Below, piece after piece: positions 1 to 7,347 of a DNA stretch of 12,081 nucleotides (position 1 is the first letter of the stretch; the number at the start of each line of letters is the position of its first letter). A program made the position numbers and the translations under genes. The stretch is from an uncultured Sphingobacteriales bacterium. Its GTDB lineage: Bacteria > Bacteroidota > Bacteroidia > Chitinophagales > Chitinophagaceae. The notes beneath the pieces are model-generated. The model was given only the letters and a program-made list of their open reading frames with translations. It ran no database searches and had not been told where the DNA came from. Location: contig CAMPKG010000067.1 in the NCBI GenBank assembly GCA_946887085.1, positions 1 through 12,081 of the forward strand, given 5' to 3'.

Positions 1-11
1 GCGTTTGTTCA

Positions 12-1223
12 ATGGTCATTTCAGGCAAAAAAATAGTTTTAGCCGTTACCGGCAGCATTGCTGCATATAAAACACCGCACTTGGTGCGCCTGCTGATAAA
101 AGCGGGTGCTGAGGTCCGTGTTATTACAACGCCCAGCGCAGAAAAATTTGTAAGCCCGCTTTCTCTGCAAACAGTGTCCAGACATCCCGTTTACAGCAGT
201 ATCAGCGATGGCGCAGCCTGGAACAACCATGTGGAAATGGGCCGCTGGGCAGATGCGATGCTGATTGCTCCCTGTAGCGCCAATACCCTGGCAAAACTGG
301 CTAATGGACTTTGCGATACACTTGTGAATGCAGTCTACCTCTCTGCTGTCTGTCCTGTGTTTGTAGCGCCGGCTATGGACGAGGATATGTGGCTGCACGC
401 GAGCACACGTGAGAATATCCGCAAAATAAGGTCGTTCGGCAATTACATCATTCCCGTAGCACACGGCGAACTGGCCAGCGGCCTGGTGGGTGAGGGCAGG
501 ATGGCGGAACCGGAAGATGTCGTTCAGTTCCTCGAAGAGTTCTTCAACAAACAGGGACAGAAACCTTTGAAGGGTGCTAAAGCTCTGGTAACAGCCGGCC
601 CAACTTATGAGCGCATAGACCCCGTTCGGTTCATCGGTAATTTTTCCAGCGGCAAGATGGGCGTAGCCATAGCTGAAGCGCTGGCTGATAAAGGCGCCCA
701 GGTAACCCTTGTCTTAGGTCCCTCGCATCTTCAGGTTTATCATGCAAACATCAGTGTGATAGCTGTCGAGAGCGCAGACGAAATGCACGAGGCTTGCATG
801 GCTGCATTTCCCGGGACTGATATTGCCGTGCTTGCCGCTGCAGTAGCAGATTACAGGCCGGAGGAACAGGCTCAGCAGAAAATAAAAAAGCAGGGCGATA
901 CGTTAGATATCAGGCTGACGAAGAATAAGGACATACTGGCATCGCTGGGTGCTGCGAAAAAGAAGCAGCTACTGATCGGTTTTGCGCTGGAGACGAATGA
1001 TGAATTAACAAACGCCAAAGGAAAGCTCGAAGCAAAGAATGCCGATATGATCGTGCTGAACTCGCTGAATGACGAAGGCGCAGGTTTCGGCCACGATACG
1101 AATAAGATAACATTGATAAGCCGCAATAGTGAAAAAAGCCTGCCCTTGCTGAGCAAGAAAGAAGCTGCAGAAGCTATTGTTGAAAATATACTTGAATTAA
1201 GACATGCTGAAAAATCTGTTTAG
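12..1223 (+). CDS. coaBC: Bifunctional phosphopantothenoylcysteine decarboxylase / phosphopantothenate-cysteine ligase
   Basis: This cytosolic enzyme makes 4'-phosphopantetheine for coenzyme A: CoaB ligates cysteine to phosphopantothenate and CoaC, an FMN flavoprotein, decarboxylates the product. At 403 aa it has the usual family length. The N-terminal CoaC half (about 5-180) has the flavin-binding start VTGSIAAYK (12-20), His73 in NNHVEMGRWAD, PAMDEDM (120-126) and GEGRM (160-164). The CoaB half (about 186-395) has AGPTYERIDPVRFIGN (195-210), SSGKMG (212-217), AAAVADYRP (275-283) and TKNKDILA (303-310), whose Lys304 matches the ligase lysine. Compared with E. coli Dfp (His75, Asn125, Cys158), the aligned residues are His73, Asp123 and Ser156, so two classical decarboxylase residues differ. 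The start ATG fits the normal N-terminus. The last 20 bases overlap porD, so the two are probably co-transcribed. The promoter lies outside the window. Confidence 0.96.
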   Translation: MVISGKKIVLAVTGSIAAYKTPHLVRLLIKAGAEVRVITTPSAEKFVSPLSLQTVSRHPVYSSISDGAAWNNHVEMGRWADAMLIAPCSANTLAKLANGLCDTLVNAVYLSAVCPVFVAPAMDEDMWLHASTRENIRKIRSFGNYIIPVAHGELASGLVGEGRMAEPEDVVQFLEEFFNKQGQKPLKGAKALVTAGPTYERIDPVRFIGNFSSGKMGVAIAEALADKGAQVTLVLGPSHLQVYHANISVIAVESADEMHEACMAAFPGTDIAVLAAAVADYRPEEQAQQKIKKQGDTLDIRLTKNKDILASLGAAKKKQLLIGFALETNDELTNAKGKLEAKNADMIVLNSLNDEGAGFGHDTNKITLISRNSEKSLPLLSKKEAAEAIVENILELRHAEKSV

Positions 1224-2121
1224 TGTTATAGTGTTGTGTGCAGCCGCGCTTACCTCGCAGGCGCAGGAACTTAACTGCAAGGTGAAGATCTTGCACAATG
1301 CCATCCAGAATGTGGACAAGCAAGTGTTCACAGGAATGGAGCGCGCGATATCAGATTTTCTGAATAACCGCAAATGGACAAGCGACCAGTACAACACGAG
1401 CGAAAAGATCGAGTGCAACATTATGCTCAACCTTACAAAAAGGGTGGATGAGGACATGTATGAAGCAACGATGACCATACAGGCCTCGCGCCCTGTGTAC
1501 AATGCCGGCTATACAAGTCCTACGGTCAATTTCCTGGACAAAGAAGTTGTGTTCAAGTATTCGCAATTCACTCCGCTCGAGTTCAACGACAACCGCATTA
1601 CGGGTAACGATGCCATGGTGTCAAATCTCACAGCTTTACTGGCCTTTTATACTTATGTCATACTCGGTCTCGATTATGAAAGTTTTCAGAAGGAAGGAGG
1701 CACAGACCTGTTTAAGAAAGCGCAGAATATTGCGAATAATGCACCCGAGCAGGGAAAGACCATCAGTGGTTGGCGCCCGGTGGAGGGCAACCGTAACAGG
1801 TATTGGCTGGTAGATCAGATGCTGAATCCACGCTTTAAATTCTTCCGCGAATACTGGTATACGCTGCACCGCGAAGCGCTGGACAATATGTATAATAAGC
1901 CCGAGGAATCGCGTAAGTTGATAGTAGACGGCCTGCCTAAGCTGGTGCAGCTGCAACGCGAAAATCCCGGCGCTATTTTGATACAGTTCTTTTTCGGCGC
2001 CAAAAGCGATGAGTTGGCAAGTGTGGTAGCGCAGGTGCCTAAAGAACAAAGGACCAATTACATAACCATGCTGCAGCAGCTTGATGTGCCCAATGCGCAA
2101 AAGTATAATGCACTAAAGTAG
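1204..2121 (+). CDS. porD: PorD/DUF4835 family T9SS-associated periplasmic protein
   Basis: The 305-aa protein has a Sec signal peptide (MLKNLFSVIVLCAAALTSQA, 1-20) and a mature part starting QELNCKVKI. Recognisable family features are an N-terminal beta-rich half (about 25-110), TPLEFNDNRI, the helical segment NLTALLAFYTYVILGLDYESF, the FKKAQNIANNAP stretch, GWRP, NRYWLVDQMLNPRFKFFREYWYTLHR in overlapping pieces, and a C-terminal helical domain. This pattern is DUF4835, which is annotated as type IX secretion protein PorD in Bacteroidota. A role in the T9SS is family knowledge; the biochemical function is not visible here. The gene starts inside coaBC (20-base overlap) and ends one base before the DUF4296 gene. 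coaBC followed by porD is a recurrent order in Bacteroidota, as far as I recall. Confidence 0.86.
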   Translation: MLKNLFSVIVLCAAALTSQAQELNCKVKILHNAIQNVDKQVFTGMERAISDFLNNRKWTSDQYNTSEKIECNIMLNLTKRVDEDMYEATMTIQASRPVYNAGYTSPTVNFLDKEVVFKYSQFTPLEFNDNRITGNDAMVSNLTALLAFYTYVILGLDYESFQKEGGTDLFKKAQNIANNAPEQGKTISGWRPVEGNRNRYWLVDQMLNPRFKFFREYWYTLHREALDNMYNKPEESRKLIVDGLPKLVQLQRENPGAILIQFFFGAKSDELASVVAQVPKEQRTNYITMLQQLDVPNAQKYNALK

Positions 2122-2122
2122 C

Positions 2123-2473
2123 ATGAGAAAACTATTATTCGTCGCGGCATCGTTGCTGGTATTATCATGTAACGACCTGGTCAAAAACGATGAGCCGCCG
2201 GTAGCTCCCGGAAAAATGCAAAAAATATTACTGGATCTGCATCTGGCGGAAGTCTACAGCAGTATGCTGACCGACAGCCTGCACCAGTCAAGAGATAAAA
2301 GCCCTGACTCGCTTGCCGTATTCTATTCAGATGTATTTGCCCATCACGGGATCAACAAGAATGATTTTCAAAAAGGCATTGAATGGTACAAAGCGCATCC
2401 CGAAGCGATGGATTCATTGTACAACGGGATCATAACGGAGATCGGTAAACTGGAAAGCGTTCATGTACGCTAG
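2123..2473 (+). CDS. DUF4296 family lipoprotein
   Basis: This is a 116-aa predicted lipoprotein. Residues 1-15 form a short hydrophobic signal (MRKLLFVAASLLVLS), followed by Cys16 in a V-L-S-C lipobox, so signal peptidase II processing is expected. The mature part matches the DUF4296 pattern: P near residue 27, MQKILLDLHLAEVY, a central DSLAVFYSDVFAHHGI segment and FQKGIEWYKAHPEAMDSLY near the C-terminus. It probably sits in the outer or inner membrane facing the periplasm. The molecular function is unknown. It begins one base after the porD stop, so it is the third gene of the coaBC-porD operon. Its stop codon is one base from the stop of the convergent aminotransferase, leaving no room for a terminator between them. 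Confidence 0.85.
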   Translation: MRKLLFVAASLLVLSCNDLVKNDEPPVAPGKMQKILLDLHLAEVYSSMLTDSLHQSRDKSPDSLAVFYSDVFAHHGINKNDFQKGIEWYKAHPEAMDSLYNGIITEIGKLESVHVR

Positions 2474-2474
2474 G

Positions 2475-3665
2475 TCACTTCAATTGACTTAAAGCCGTAC
2501 GTATCCTGTTCATTGCTTCCTCAAGATTTTGCATTGAAGTAGCGAATGAAATGCGTATGCAATTGCTGTTGCCGAACGCACTGCCATAAACAGTGGTTAC
2601 ATTAGCTTTATGCAACAAGTACATTGAAAAATCTTCGTCGTTATTGACGGTTGTTTCTCCGTCACTCTGACCAAAGAACGCGCTGATGTTGGGGAACGCA
2701 TAAAAAGCTCCTTCAGGCATGTTGATATTGATGCCGGGCATGTTTTTCAATTCGCCGATAACAAAATCCCGGCGTTCACGAAATGCTTTGACCATTTCTT
2801 TTGTTGGTCCAAGATCTGCTGTGAGTGCAGTGATGGCTGCGCGTTGTGTTATTGAATTGGTGCCCGATGTGAACTGCCCTTGCAGTTTTTCGCAGGCCTG
2901 CACTACTTCTTTAGGCCCTGCCATATAACCAAGACGCCAGCCCGTCATTGCAAAACCCTTCGATAGGCCATTGATGACAAGTACGCGGTTGCGCAGCTCC
3001 GGAAATTGTGCTATGCTTTCGTGCTTTCCCGTGTAGTTAATGTATTCGTAGATCTCGTCGCTGACGATGACGCAGTTAGGATATTGCTTAAATACTTCAG
3101 CGAGTCCGGCCAGTTCAGCTTTAGAATAAACACTGCCTGTAGGATTGCAGGGAGAAGAGAAAATGAACATCTTCGTTTTCTCGCTGATAGCCGCCTCAAG
3201 CTTATCCTGTGTCAGCTTGAAATCGGAATCAATTGTACAGTTGATAAATGTTACATCGCCTTCGGCCAGGTCTACCAATGCGCTGTAGGTTACCCAGTAA
3301 GGAGTTGGAATGATCACCTCATCACCGGGGTTGATGATACTTAGTATCGCATTAGCCAGGCACTGCTTGGCCCCTGTGGATACTATTATTTCATCTATTC
3401 CGTAGTCGAGGCCGTTATCCCTCTTCAATTTCTGGCTGATGGCTGTACGCAGGTCAGGCAGGCCTACAACAGGGGTGTACTTTGTATACCCACCATTCAT
3501 TGCTTCAGTAGCAGCTATCCGTATATGCCCAGGGGTGATAAAATCTGGTTCTCCAAGGCTGAGATCGATAATGTTCTTTCCCTGCGATCTTAATTCCCGG
3601 CCAAGCTTGGCCATTTTTATCGTCTGAGGTTCGGATATACGGTTTAGTCTGTCGGCTAATTGCAT
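2475..3665 (-). CDS. Class I PLP-dependent aminotransferase, aspartate aminotransferase-like
   Basis: This cytosolic PLP transaminase (396 aa) probably transfers an amino group between aspartate or a related amino acid and 2-oxoglutarate. Visible motifs from the chosen start: SLGEPDF (36-42), PTPYW (120-124), Asn174 in SSPCNPTG, Asp203 and Tyr206 in SDEIYEY (PLP ring contacts), the Schiff-base Lys236 in NGLSKGFAMTGWRLGY, Arg244, and Arg371 in CIRISFA, which should bind the substrate carboxylate. This fits subgroup I-gamma bacterial AspATs; exact substrate preference (Asp, aromatic, or prephenate) cannot be read. A longer frame exists from a TTG at 3692, but that codon lies inside the promoter -7 box, and the ATG at 3665 gives the normal N-terminus MQLADRLNRISEP. 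It converges on the coaBC operon. Confidence 0.94.
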   Translation of the reverse strand: MQLADRLNRISEPQTIKMAKLGRELRSQGKNIIDLSLGEPDFITPGHIRIAATEAMNGGYTKYTPVVGLPDLRTAISQKLKRDNGLDYGIDEIIVSTGAKQCLANAILSIINPGDEVIIPTPYWVTYSALVDLAEGDVTFINCTIDSDFKLTQDKLEAAISEKTKMFIFSSPCNPTGSVYSKAELAGLAEVFKQYPNCVIVSDEIYEYINYTGKHESIAQFPELRNRVLVINGLSKGFAMTGWRLGYMAGPKEVVQACEKLQGQFTSGTNSITQRAAITALTADLGPTKEMVKAFRERRDFVIGELKNMPGININMPEGAFYAFPNISAFFGQSDGETTVNNDEDFSMYLLHKANVTTVYGSAFGNSNCIRISFATSMQNLEEAMNRIRTALSQLK

Positions 3666-3689
3666 GACAATGAAGCTACTGTTAGATAG

Positions 3690-3723
3690 CAAATGTAAAG
3701 GATGAAGCTGTTATAATGAGCAA
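3690..3723 (-). promoter_or_regulatory. Probable Bacteroidota-type promoter of the aminotransferase gene
   Basis: On the minus strand TACATTTG (3697 down to 3690) is an exact match to the Bacteroidota -7 consensus TAnnTTTG, 24 bases before the ATG at 3665. A TTG that could be the -33 element lies at 3723-3721, 23 bases upstream, slightly longer than the usual 19-21. The position leaves a short leader. This also rules out the upstream TTG start codon at 3692. Confidence 0.6.
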
Positions 3724-3737
3724 TATGCGCGGCTTTC

Positions 3738-4247
3738 TTATCGTTGAACGCCGCCGGCCGTGTAATACAAATAAAACGACAGCGCCAGGATAACTACCAA
3801 TGCAACGCTTAACAGAATAATGGTATTCTTATAGCCGCGGTTGATGGCCTTCATTTTATGCAGTTCGCTTACGTTGTTCAAAACGTTCTCCATACGCGAA
3901 AAGGCCGTTTCGCCTTTTACCACGTAGTCATATGCTCCATATTTCATGCTGTCGATGGCCACGTCGATCTTGTCCTGGCCGGACAGCATGATCACCTGTG
4001 TATCAGGGTGTTTTTCTTTGAGTTTTTTCAGCACCTGCACGCCATTCATCGCATCTGCCCTGTGGGAGCTCAGATGGTAATCGAGCACGACGATCTCCGG
4101 GTTCAGATTCATATGTTTCAGTGCATCTTCACCGTTATCGTAAATTTTGAAGTCATACAGGAAGCGCTCAGAAAGATAATCTTTCAGCATTTCGTTTTGT
4201 ATTGGTTCATCGTCAACCAGGAATATCGTGCGCTTATTCGTTGCCAT
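3738..4247 (-). CDS. Stand-alone response-regulator receiver with a C-terminal membrane anchor
   Basis: The 169-aa protein has a CheY-like receiver domain (about 6-128) with the acidic pair Asp12/Asp13 in FLVDDEP, the phospho-acceptor Asp56 in VVLDYHL, Ser89 in VIMLSGQ and Lys111 in YVVKG. All residues needed for phosphorylation are therefore present. There is no DNA-binding or enzymatic output domain. After a short basic linker (KMKAINRGYK) there is a single hydrophobic helix, about residues 142-162 (TIILLSVALVVILALSFYLYY), and then only seven residues. This topology predicts a tail-anchored protein with the receiver in the cytoplasm. It lies downstream of, and in the same direction as, the hybrid kinase, 77 bases away with a terminator between. 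I infer that it takes phosphate from the kinase's HPt domain. The output is unknown. Confidence 0.88.
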   Translation of the reverse strand: MATNKRTIFLVDDEPIQNEMLKDYLSERFLYDFKIYDNGEDALKHMNLNPEIVVLDYHLSSHRADAMNGVQVLKKLKEKHPDTQVIMLSGQDKIDVAIDSMKYGAYDYVVKGETAFSRMENVLNNVSELHKMKAINRGYKNTIILLSVALVVILALSFYLYYTAGGVQR

Positions 4248-4290
4248 AGCGTTGTGTTCAATTTCGTAGAAAAATAGAAAAAATATTTAC

Positions 4291-4326
4291 AAAATAAAAA
4301 TTATGCAGGCTGACGGTCATCAGCCT
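4291..4326 (-). terminator. Rho-independent terminator after the hybrid kinase gene
   Basis: Read on the minus strand, the inverted repeat AGGCTGA / TCAGCCT (4326-4320 and 4313-4307; 7 bp, 6-base loop) is followed by GCA and then the T-rich run TAATTTTTATTTT (4303-4291). The stem begins inside the kinase stop codon. It would end or attenuate transcription before the tail-anchored receiver gene. The AT-rich stretch 4248-4303 is then the likely promoter region for that gene, but I see no exact TAnnTTTG there. Confidence 0.6.
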
Positions 4327-6973
4327 ATGCGGTTTGGAGGTCCTTCAACTCACCGAATGCTTTTTCGCATACACGTTTCAGGTTGACAACCAACTCGGGT
4401 AGACGCTCAAAATGCGCCTGCTCGCCTGCAGTTTGCTCTATCAGGAAAATATGGCTAACATCTTCTTTTACGCCCATATAAGACAGCTGCGGTTTTAATG
4501 AGTGCGCTGCTATTTTCAGCGAAGGATAATCTTTAGTGGCCAGCGACTGGTCGATATTGGTCAGCAGGCGTGGCCCGTTCACCAGGAACATGCCTATGTA
4601 TTTGCTCATTTTCTCCGCATTGCCGCTTGTGAATTGTTTGAGGAACTGCATATCAGTTACTTTATCCGGTAATGAAGGAGGGGCGGGTGTTGCAATTCGC
4701 CGCTGTACAGGGGCAGAAGCAGGCTTTTGCACCGGATGGCCACCTTGCCGCTCTATGACCGAAGCCATTTTCAGCAGCAGCTCATCGGTTTGGAACGGCT
4801 TGGATACATAGGCGTTCATACCCGCAGCGAGATATTGCTGTACATCATCTTGTAACACGTTCGCCGTCATAGCAATGATCTTGACATCGCGCGCGGGCGG
4901 CGTTAGCGTGTCGCGTATCACTTTGGTTGCCGAAAGACCGTCGAGCACTGGCATCTGTATATCCATCAGCACAATGTCGTATTGCTCACGTTGCACACGG
5001 TCTACAGCTTCCTGCCCGTTCACGGCTATGTCGATCATAATGCCCGGTATGACTTCCTTCAGCGTGTCCTCCGCAACCATGCGGTTGAATTCATTATCTT
5101 CTACCAACAGTATTTTAATGTCGCCCAGTTGTTTCATTATCCGCTCATCGATGATATCTGCCGACCGCGCAACTGCCTGCACGGCCGATTCTTCAAATGG
5201 TATCACCACTGTAAAAACAGTTCCCTCGCCCAATTTGCTTTTTACCGATATCTCGCCCTGCATCAGCTCAACCAGTTGTCTGGATATGGTAAGGCCAAGG
5301 CCTGTGCCGCCAAACTTGCGCGCCACGTCGGTGCCTGCCTGTGTGAAGCTGTCAAATATTTTCCCGACATAATCCGGCGCTATACCGATGCCGGTATCTC
5401 TCACATCAAACTTTATCCAGGTTTTGCTTTGCTCTCTTTTTTGCAGTGTGGCATTTACTTCCACATAACCATGTTCGGTGAATTTGATGGCGTTGCCTGC
5501 AAGATTGATGAGTACCTGGTTGACGCGGGTGGGATCACCGACAATACGGTTGGCTATGACAGGGTCGATGCTTACACGGAAGTCGATCCCTTTCTCCTCC
5601 GCTTTTAGCAGCAGCATATCGCGCATACTCTGTACTATTTCGCGCAAGGAAAAATCTGTTTGCTCGATGACGATCTTACCGGCTTCTATCTTCGACAGGT
5701 CGAGGATATCGTTGATGATAACCAGCAGGTTATCGGCCGACTGACGGATGGCATTGAGGTATTTCATTTGCTCTTCGCGGGGTTCTTTGCTCAGCAACAA
5801 TCGCGTCATGCCAACAATGGCATTCATCGGTGTGCGTATCTCGTGGCTCATGTTGGCCATGAACTGCTGTTTGAGGTCAGCAGTACGTTCTGCTACTTCC
5901 TTCTCTTTTTGGGCAAGCTCTATCTGCTGCCTTGTTTGCAGGTTTCGCAGTTTGTTGAAAGTGGTTTGCTTGAATATTTCCTCTTTCAGTTCTTCATAAG
6001 CCTTCAGGTGGTGGAAGGCTTTAGGAATGTCGCCCATCTTGTCGTAGAGTATCGACAAGCCTTCGTGAACGCTCATTACGTCGTGCTTGCGCATGTACTC
6101 ATCTGCAAGGTTGAAGGCTGCGTTCATATGCTGCATCGACAGGCGATAATTGCTTTCGTCCATATGCAGGCGGCCAATATAGTAATGGCAAATGATCTGC
6201 ACTTCGATATTGCCCAGTTCCTGCGATTTTTCCAGTGCATCGGCAAGATGTTTCCGTGCGTTGTCAAAATCATGCATTTTATAGTACACTTTGCCCAATC
6301 CGCTTATCGACATGATGTGCATCGCGGTATCAGGCTCGGTATGGTTCAGGTTCTCTTCAAAGTATCTTAATGCCTCTCCGTGTTCCTCCTGTTTGAAATA
6401 GATATTGCCCAGGATGTTGTATAGCGATATTAGCCTGTGCACATCGTTTGCTTTCTCGAAAATCGGCAAACAACGCAGCGCAAACTCCAGCGCATTCTCA
6501 TAGTCGTTCAGATCGTAATTGAGGTAAGCGATGCTGGCCAGGTTTACCGATTGGGCTACTTCATCACCAAGGCGTTCATTTATCGCCAGCGCTTTCTCAA
6601 AATAATTCAGCGCTTCAGCCAGTTCTCCCTGGTCGCGGTATATATTGCCGAAGTTGTTGAGGATACGTGCTTCCAGTGGTTTATGGTTGATATCGCGGGC
6701 AACAACCAATGCTTCTTCCAGCACGCCAATTCCCTCATCGTATTCTCCCTGCTGCCAGAGGCACCAGCCTTTCAGGTTCATGCCACGCCCTTTGCCGAGG
6801 CGGTAGCCGGCTTTCTCCGCGCGTGCAATGACCTCGTCAGCTATAACAGCGGCCTTGTCCACATCAAAATTGCGCACTTCCATCGCCATTTCTATCAGCG
6901 TATCTATCCTCGCTCTTTCATTGTGCAGGGAGTCGTAGATCTGTTGCAGCTCTTTGTACCTCGGTGTGTCCAT
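4325..6973 (-). CDS. Soluble TPR hybrid histidine kinase with receiver and HPt domains
   Basis: This is an 882-aa multidomain signalling kinase. Residues about 20-330 form a run of tetratricopeptide repeats (e.g. LNNFGNIYRDQGELAEALNY, ILGNIYFKQEEHGEALRYF), a likely protein-interaction sensor. A coiled coil (about 335-372) leads into HisKA with His377 in MSHEIRTPMNAI. The ATPase follows with the N box (Asn494, NLAGNAIKF), DTGIG (526-530) and GGTGLG (555-560). A receiver (about 618-740) has Asp626, phospho-acceptor Asp671 in LMDIQMPVLDG and Lys725. After a Pro/Ala linker, an HPt domain (about 772-880) has His824 in AAHSLKPQLSYMG. The relay His377-Asp671-His824 is complete. I see no signal peptide and no membrane segment, so it should be cytosolic. 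It has no DNA-binding output and needs a separate receiver; the next gene downstream encodes one. Confidence 0.94.
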   Translation of the reverse strand: MDTPRYKELQQIYDSLHNERARIDTLIEMAMEVRNFDVDKAAVIADEVIARAEKAGYRLGKGRGMNLKGWCLWQQGEYDEGIGVLEEALVVARDINHKPLEARILNNFGNIYRDQGELAEALNYFEKALAINERLGDEVAQSVNLASIAYLNYDLNDYENALEFALRCLPIFEKANDVHRLISLYNILGNIYFKQEEHGEALRYFEENLNHTEPDTAMHIMSISGLGKVYYKMHDFDNARKHLADALEKSQELGNIEVQIICHYYIGRLHMDESNYRLSMQHMNAAFNLADEYMRKHDVMSVHEGLSILYDKMGDIPKAFHHLKAYEELKEEIFKQTTFNKLRNLQTRQQIELAQKEKEVAERTADLKQQFMANMSHEIRTPMNAIVGMTRLLLSKEPREEQMKYLNAIRQSADNLLVIINDILDLSKIEAGKIVIEQTDFSLREIVQSMRDMLLLKAEEKGIDFRVSIDPVIANRIVGDPTRVNQVLINLAGNAIKFTEHGYVEVNATLQKREQSKTWIKFDVRDTGIGIAPDYVGKIFDSFTQAGTDVARKFGGTGLGLTISRQLVELMQGEISVKSKLGEGTVFTVVIPFEESAVQAVARSADIIDERIMKQLGDIKILLVEDNEFNRMVAEDTLKEVIPGIMIDIAVNGQEAVDRVQREQYDIVLMDIQMPVLDGLSATKVIRDTLTPPARDVKIIAMTANVLQDDVQQYLAAGMNAYVSKPFQTDELLLKMASVIERQGGHPVQKPASAPVQRRIATPAPPSLPDKVTDMQFLKQFTSGNAEKMSKYIGMFLVNGPRLLTNIDQSLATKDYPSLKIAAHSLKPQLSYMGVKEDVSHIFLIEQTAGEQAHFERLPELVVNLKRVCEKAFGELKDLQTA

Positions 6974-6989
6974 GTTCGGTGTTGTGCTA

Positions 6990-7019
6990 TAAAATTAAAA
7001 ACCCCATGCTGTTAAGCAA
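6990..7019 (-). promoter_or_regulatory. Possible kinase promoter overlapping the upstream terminator
   Basis: On the minus strand a TTG (7019-7017) and TAATTTTA (6997-6990) are separated by 19 bases. TAATTTTA matches TAnnTTTG at all but the last base. It lies 16 bases upstream of the kinase ATG. The -33/-7 arrangement uses the same bases as the terminator hairpin and T-run of the preceding gene, so this is only a candidate. Some promoter is needed if the terminator works. Confidence 0.3.
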
Positions 7020-7026
7020 GGGGTTT
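6991..7026 (-). terminator. Rho-independent terminator between the 2TM gene and the kinase gene
   Basis: The inverted repeat AAACCCC (6999-7005) / GGGGTTT (7020-7026) encloses an A/A mismatch and an inner 4-bp stem TGCT/AGCA (7007-7010, 7015-7018) with a GTTA loop. On the minus strand the stem is followed by a T-rich run (TTTTTAATTTT), the form of an intrinsic terminator ending transcription from the 2TM gene. Only a short T run follows on the plus strand, where no gene needs it. Confidence 0.8.
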
Positions 7027-7047
7027 GAATATTGTGGTATGTCAATA

Positions 7048-7296
7048 TTATCCGTTTTTCGATTGGCGCAGGTATTCATCCATACCCGGATCTTCGAAGC
7101 TGGTGTAAACAGCGCACCCATGGCCGATCAGCGACAGGCCCCAAGCGGCAACGATCCAGGCCGGCCATGGATAAACCCAACCGTCAGCGCCCATGTCGTA
7201 AGTGAACAGCATGATGGCTGATGCGATAAGAAACACAACGAGGTGTATAAAGAATGTTGATTTCTGACGTGCTGTCGGTTTTATTTTAGCGCCCAT
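7048..7296 (-). CDS. Small 2TM-domain membrane protein
   Basis: This 82-aa protein has two predicted membrane helices, about 14-33 (STFFIHLVVFLIASAIMLFT) and about 43-64 (PWPAWIVAAWGLSLIGHGCA), joined by a loop with DGWVYPWP. The His in the first helix (FFIHL), the W-P-x-W-x-x-x-x-W-G-L turn and the His of the second helix (LIGHG) follow the 2TM family pattern (PF13239). In Bacteroidota this domain occurs alone or fused to histidine kinases. The first 13 residues are basic and the C-terminus is acidic and polar. It lies upstream of the kinase in the same direction but a strong terminator separates them, so co-transcription is at most partial. Function unknown. Confidence 0.82.
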   Translation of the reverse strand: MGAKIKPTARQKSTFFIHLVVFLIASAIMLFTYDMGADGWVYPWPAWIVAAWGLSLIGHGCAVYTSFEDPGMDEYLRQSKNG

Positions 7297-7315
7297 GTTC
7301 TAGTACGATTTTGCG

Positions 7316-7323
7316 CAAAGATA
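7316..7323 (-). promoter_or_regulatory. Probable -7 promoter box of the 2TM gene
   Basis: TATCTTTG on the minus strand is an exact TAnnTTTG match, 19 bases before the ATG at 7296. No exact TTG is at the -33 distance; a T-rich TTTTAT is there instead. Its presence suggests the 2TM gene is transcribed independently of the gene upstream at 7348-7689. Confidence 0.5.
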
Positions 7324-7347
7324 ATCGGTGGTTTCGATAAAATGAAA

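Noticed and set aside
3666..3692. Nine extra N-terminal residues on the aminotransferase from a TTG start
   Set aside because: The TTG lies within an exact TAnnTTTG promoter box and the extra residues do not belong to the family N-terminus; the ATG at 3665 is better.
3720..3760. GC-rich inverted repeat near the end of the receiver gene as a terminator
   Set aside because: The GCGGC/GCCGC pairing has a long loop and no T run after it on the minus strand.
4536..6400. Several long plus-strand frames opposite the kinase gene
   Set aside because: They are antisense shadows of a high-confidence coding sequence and show no domain pattern of their own.
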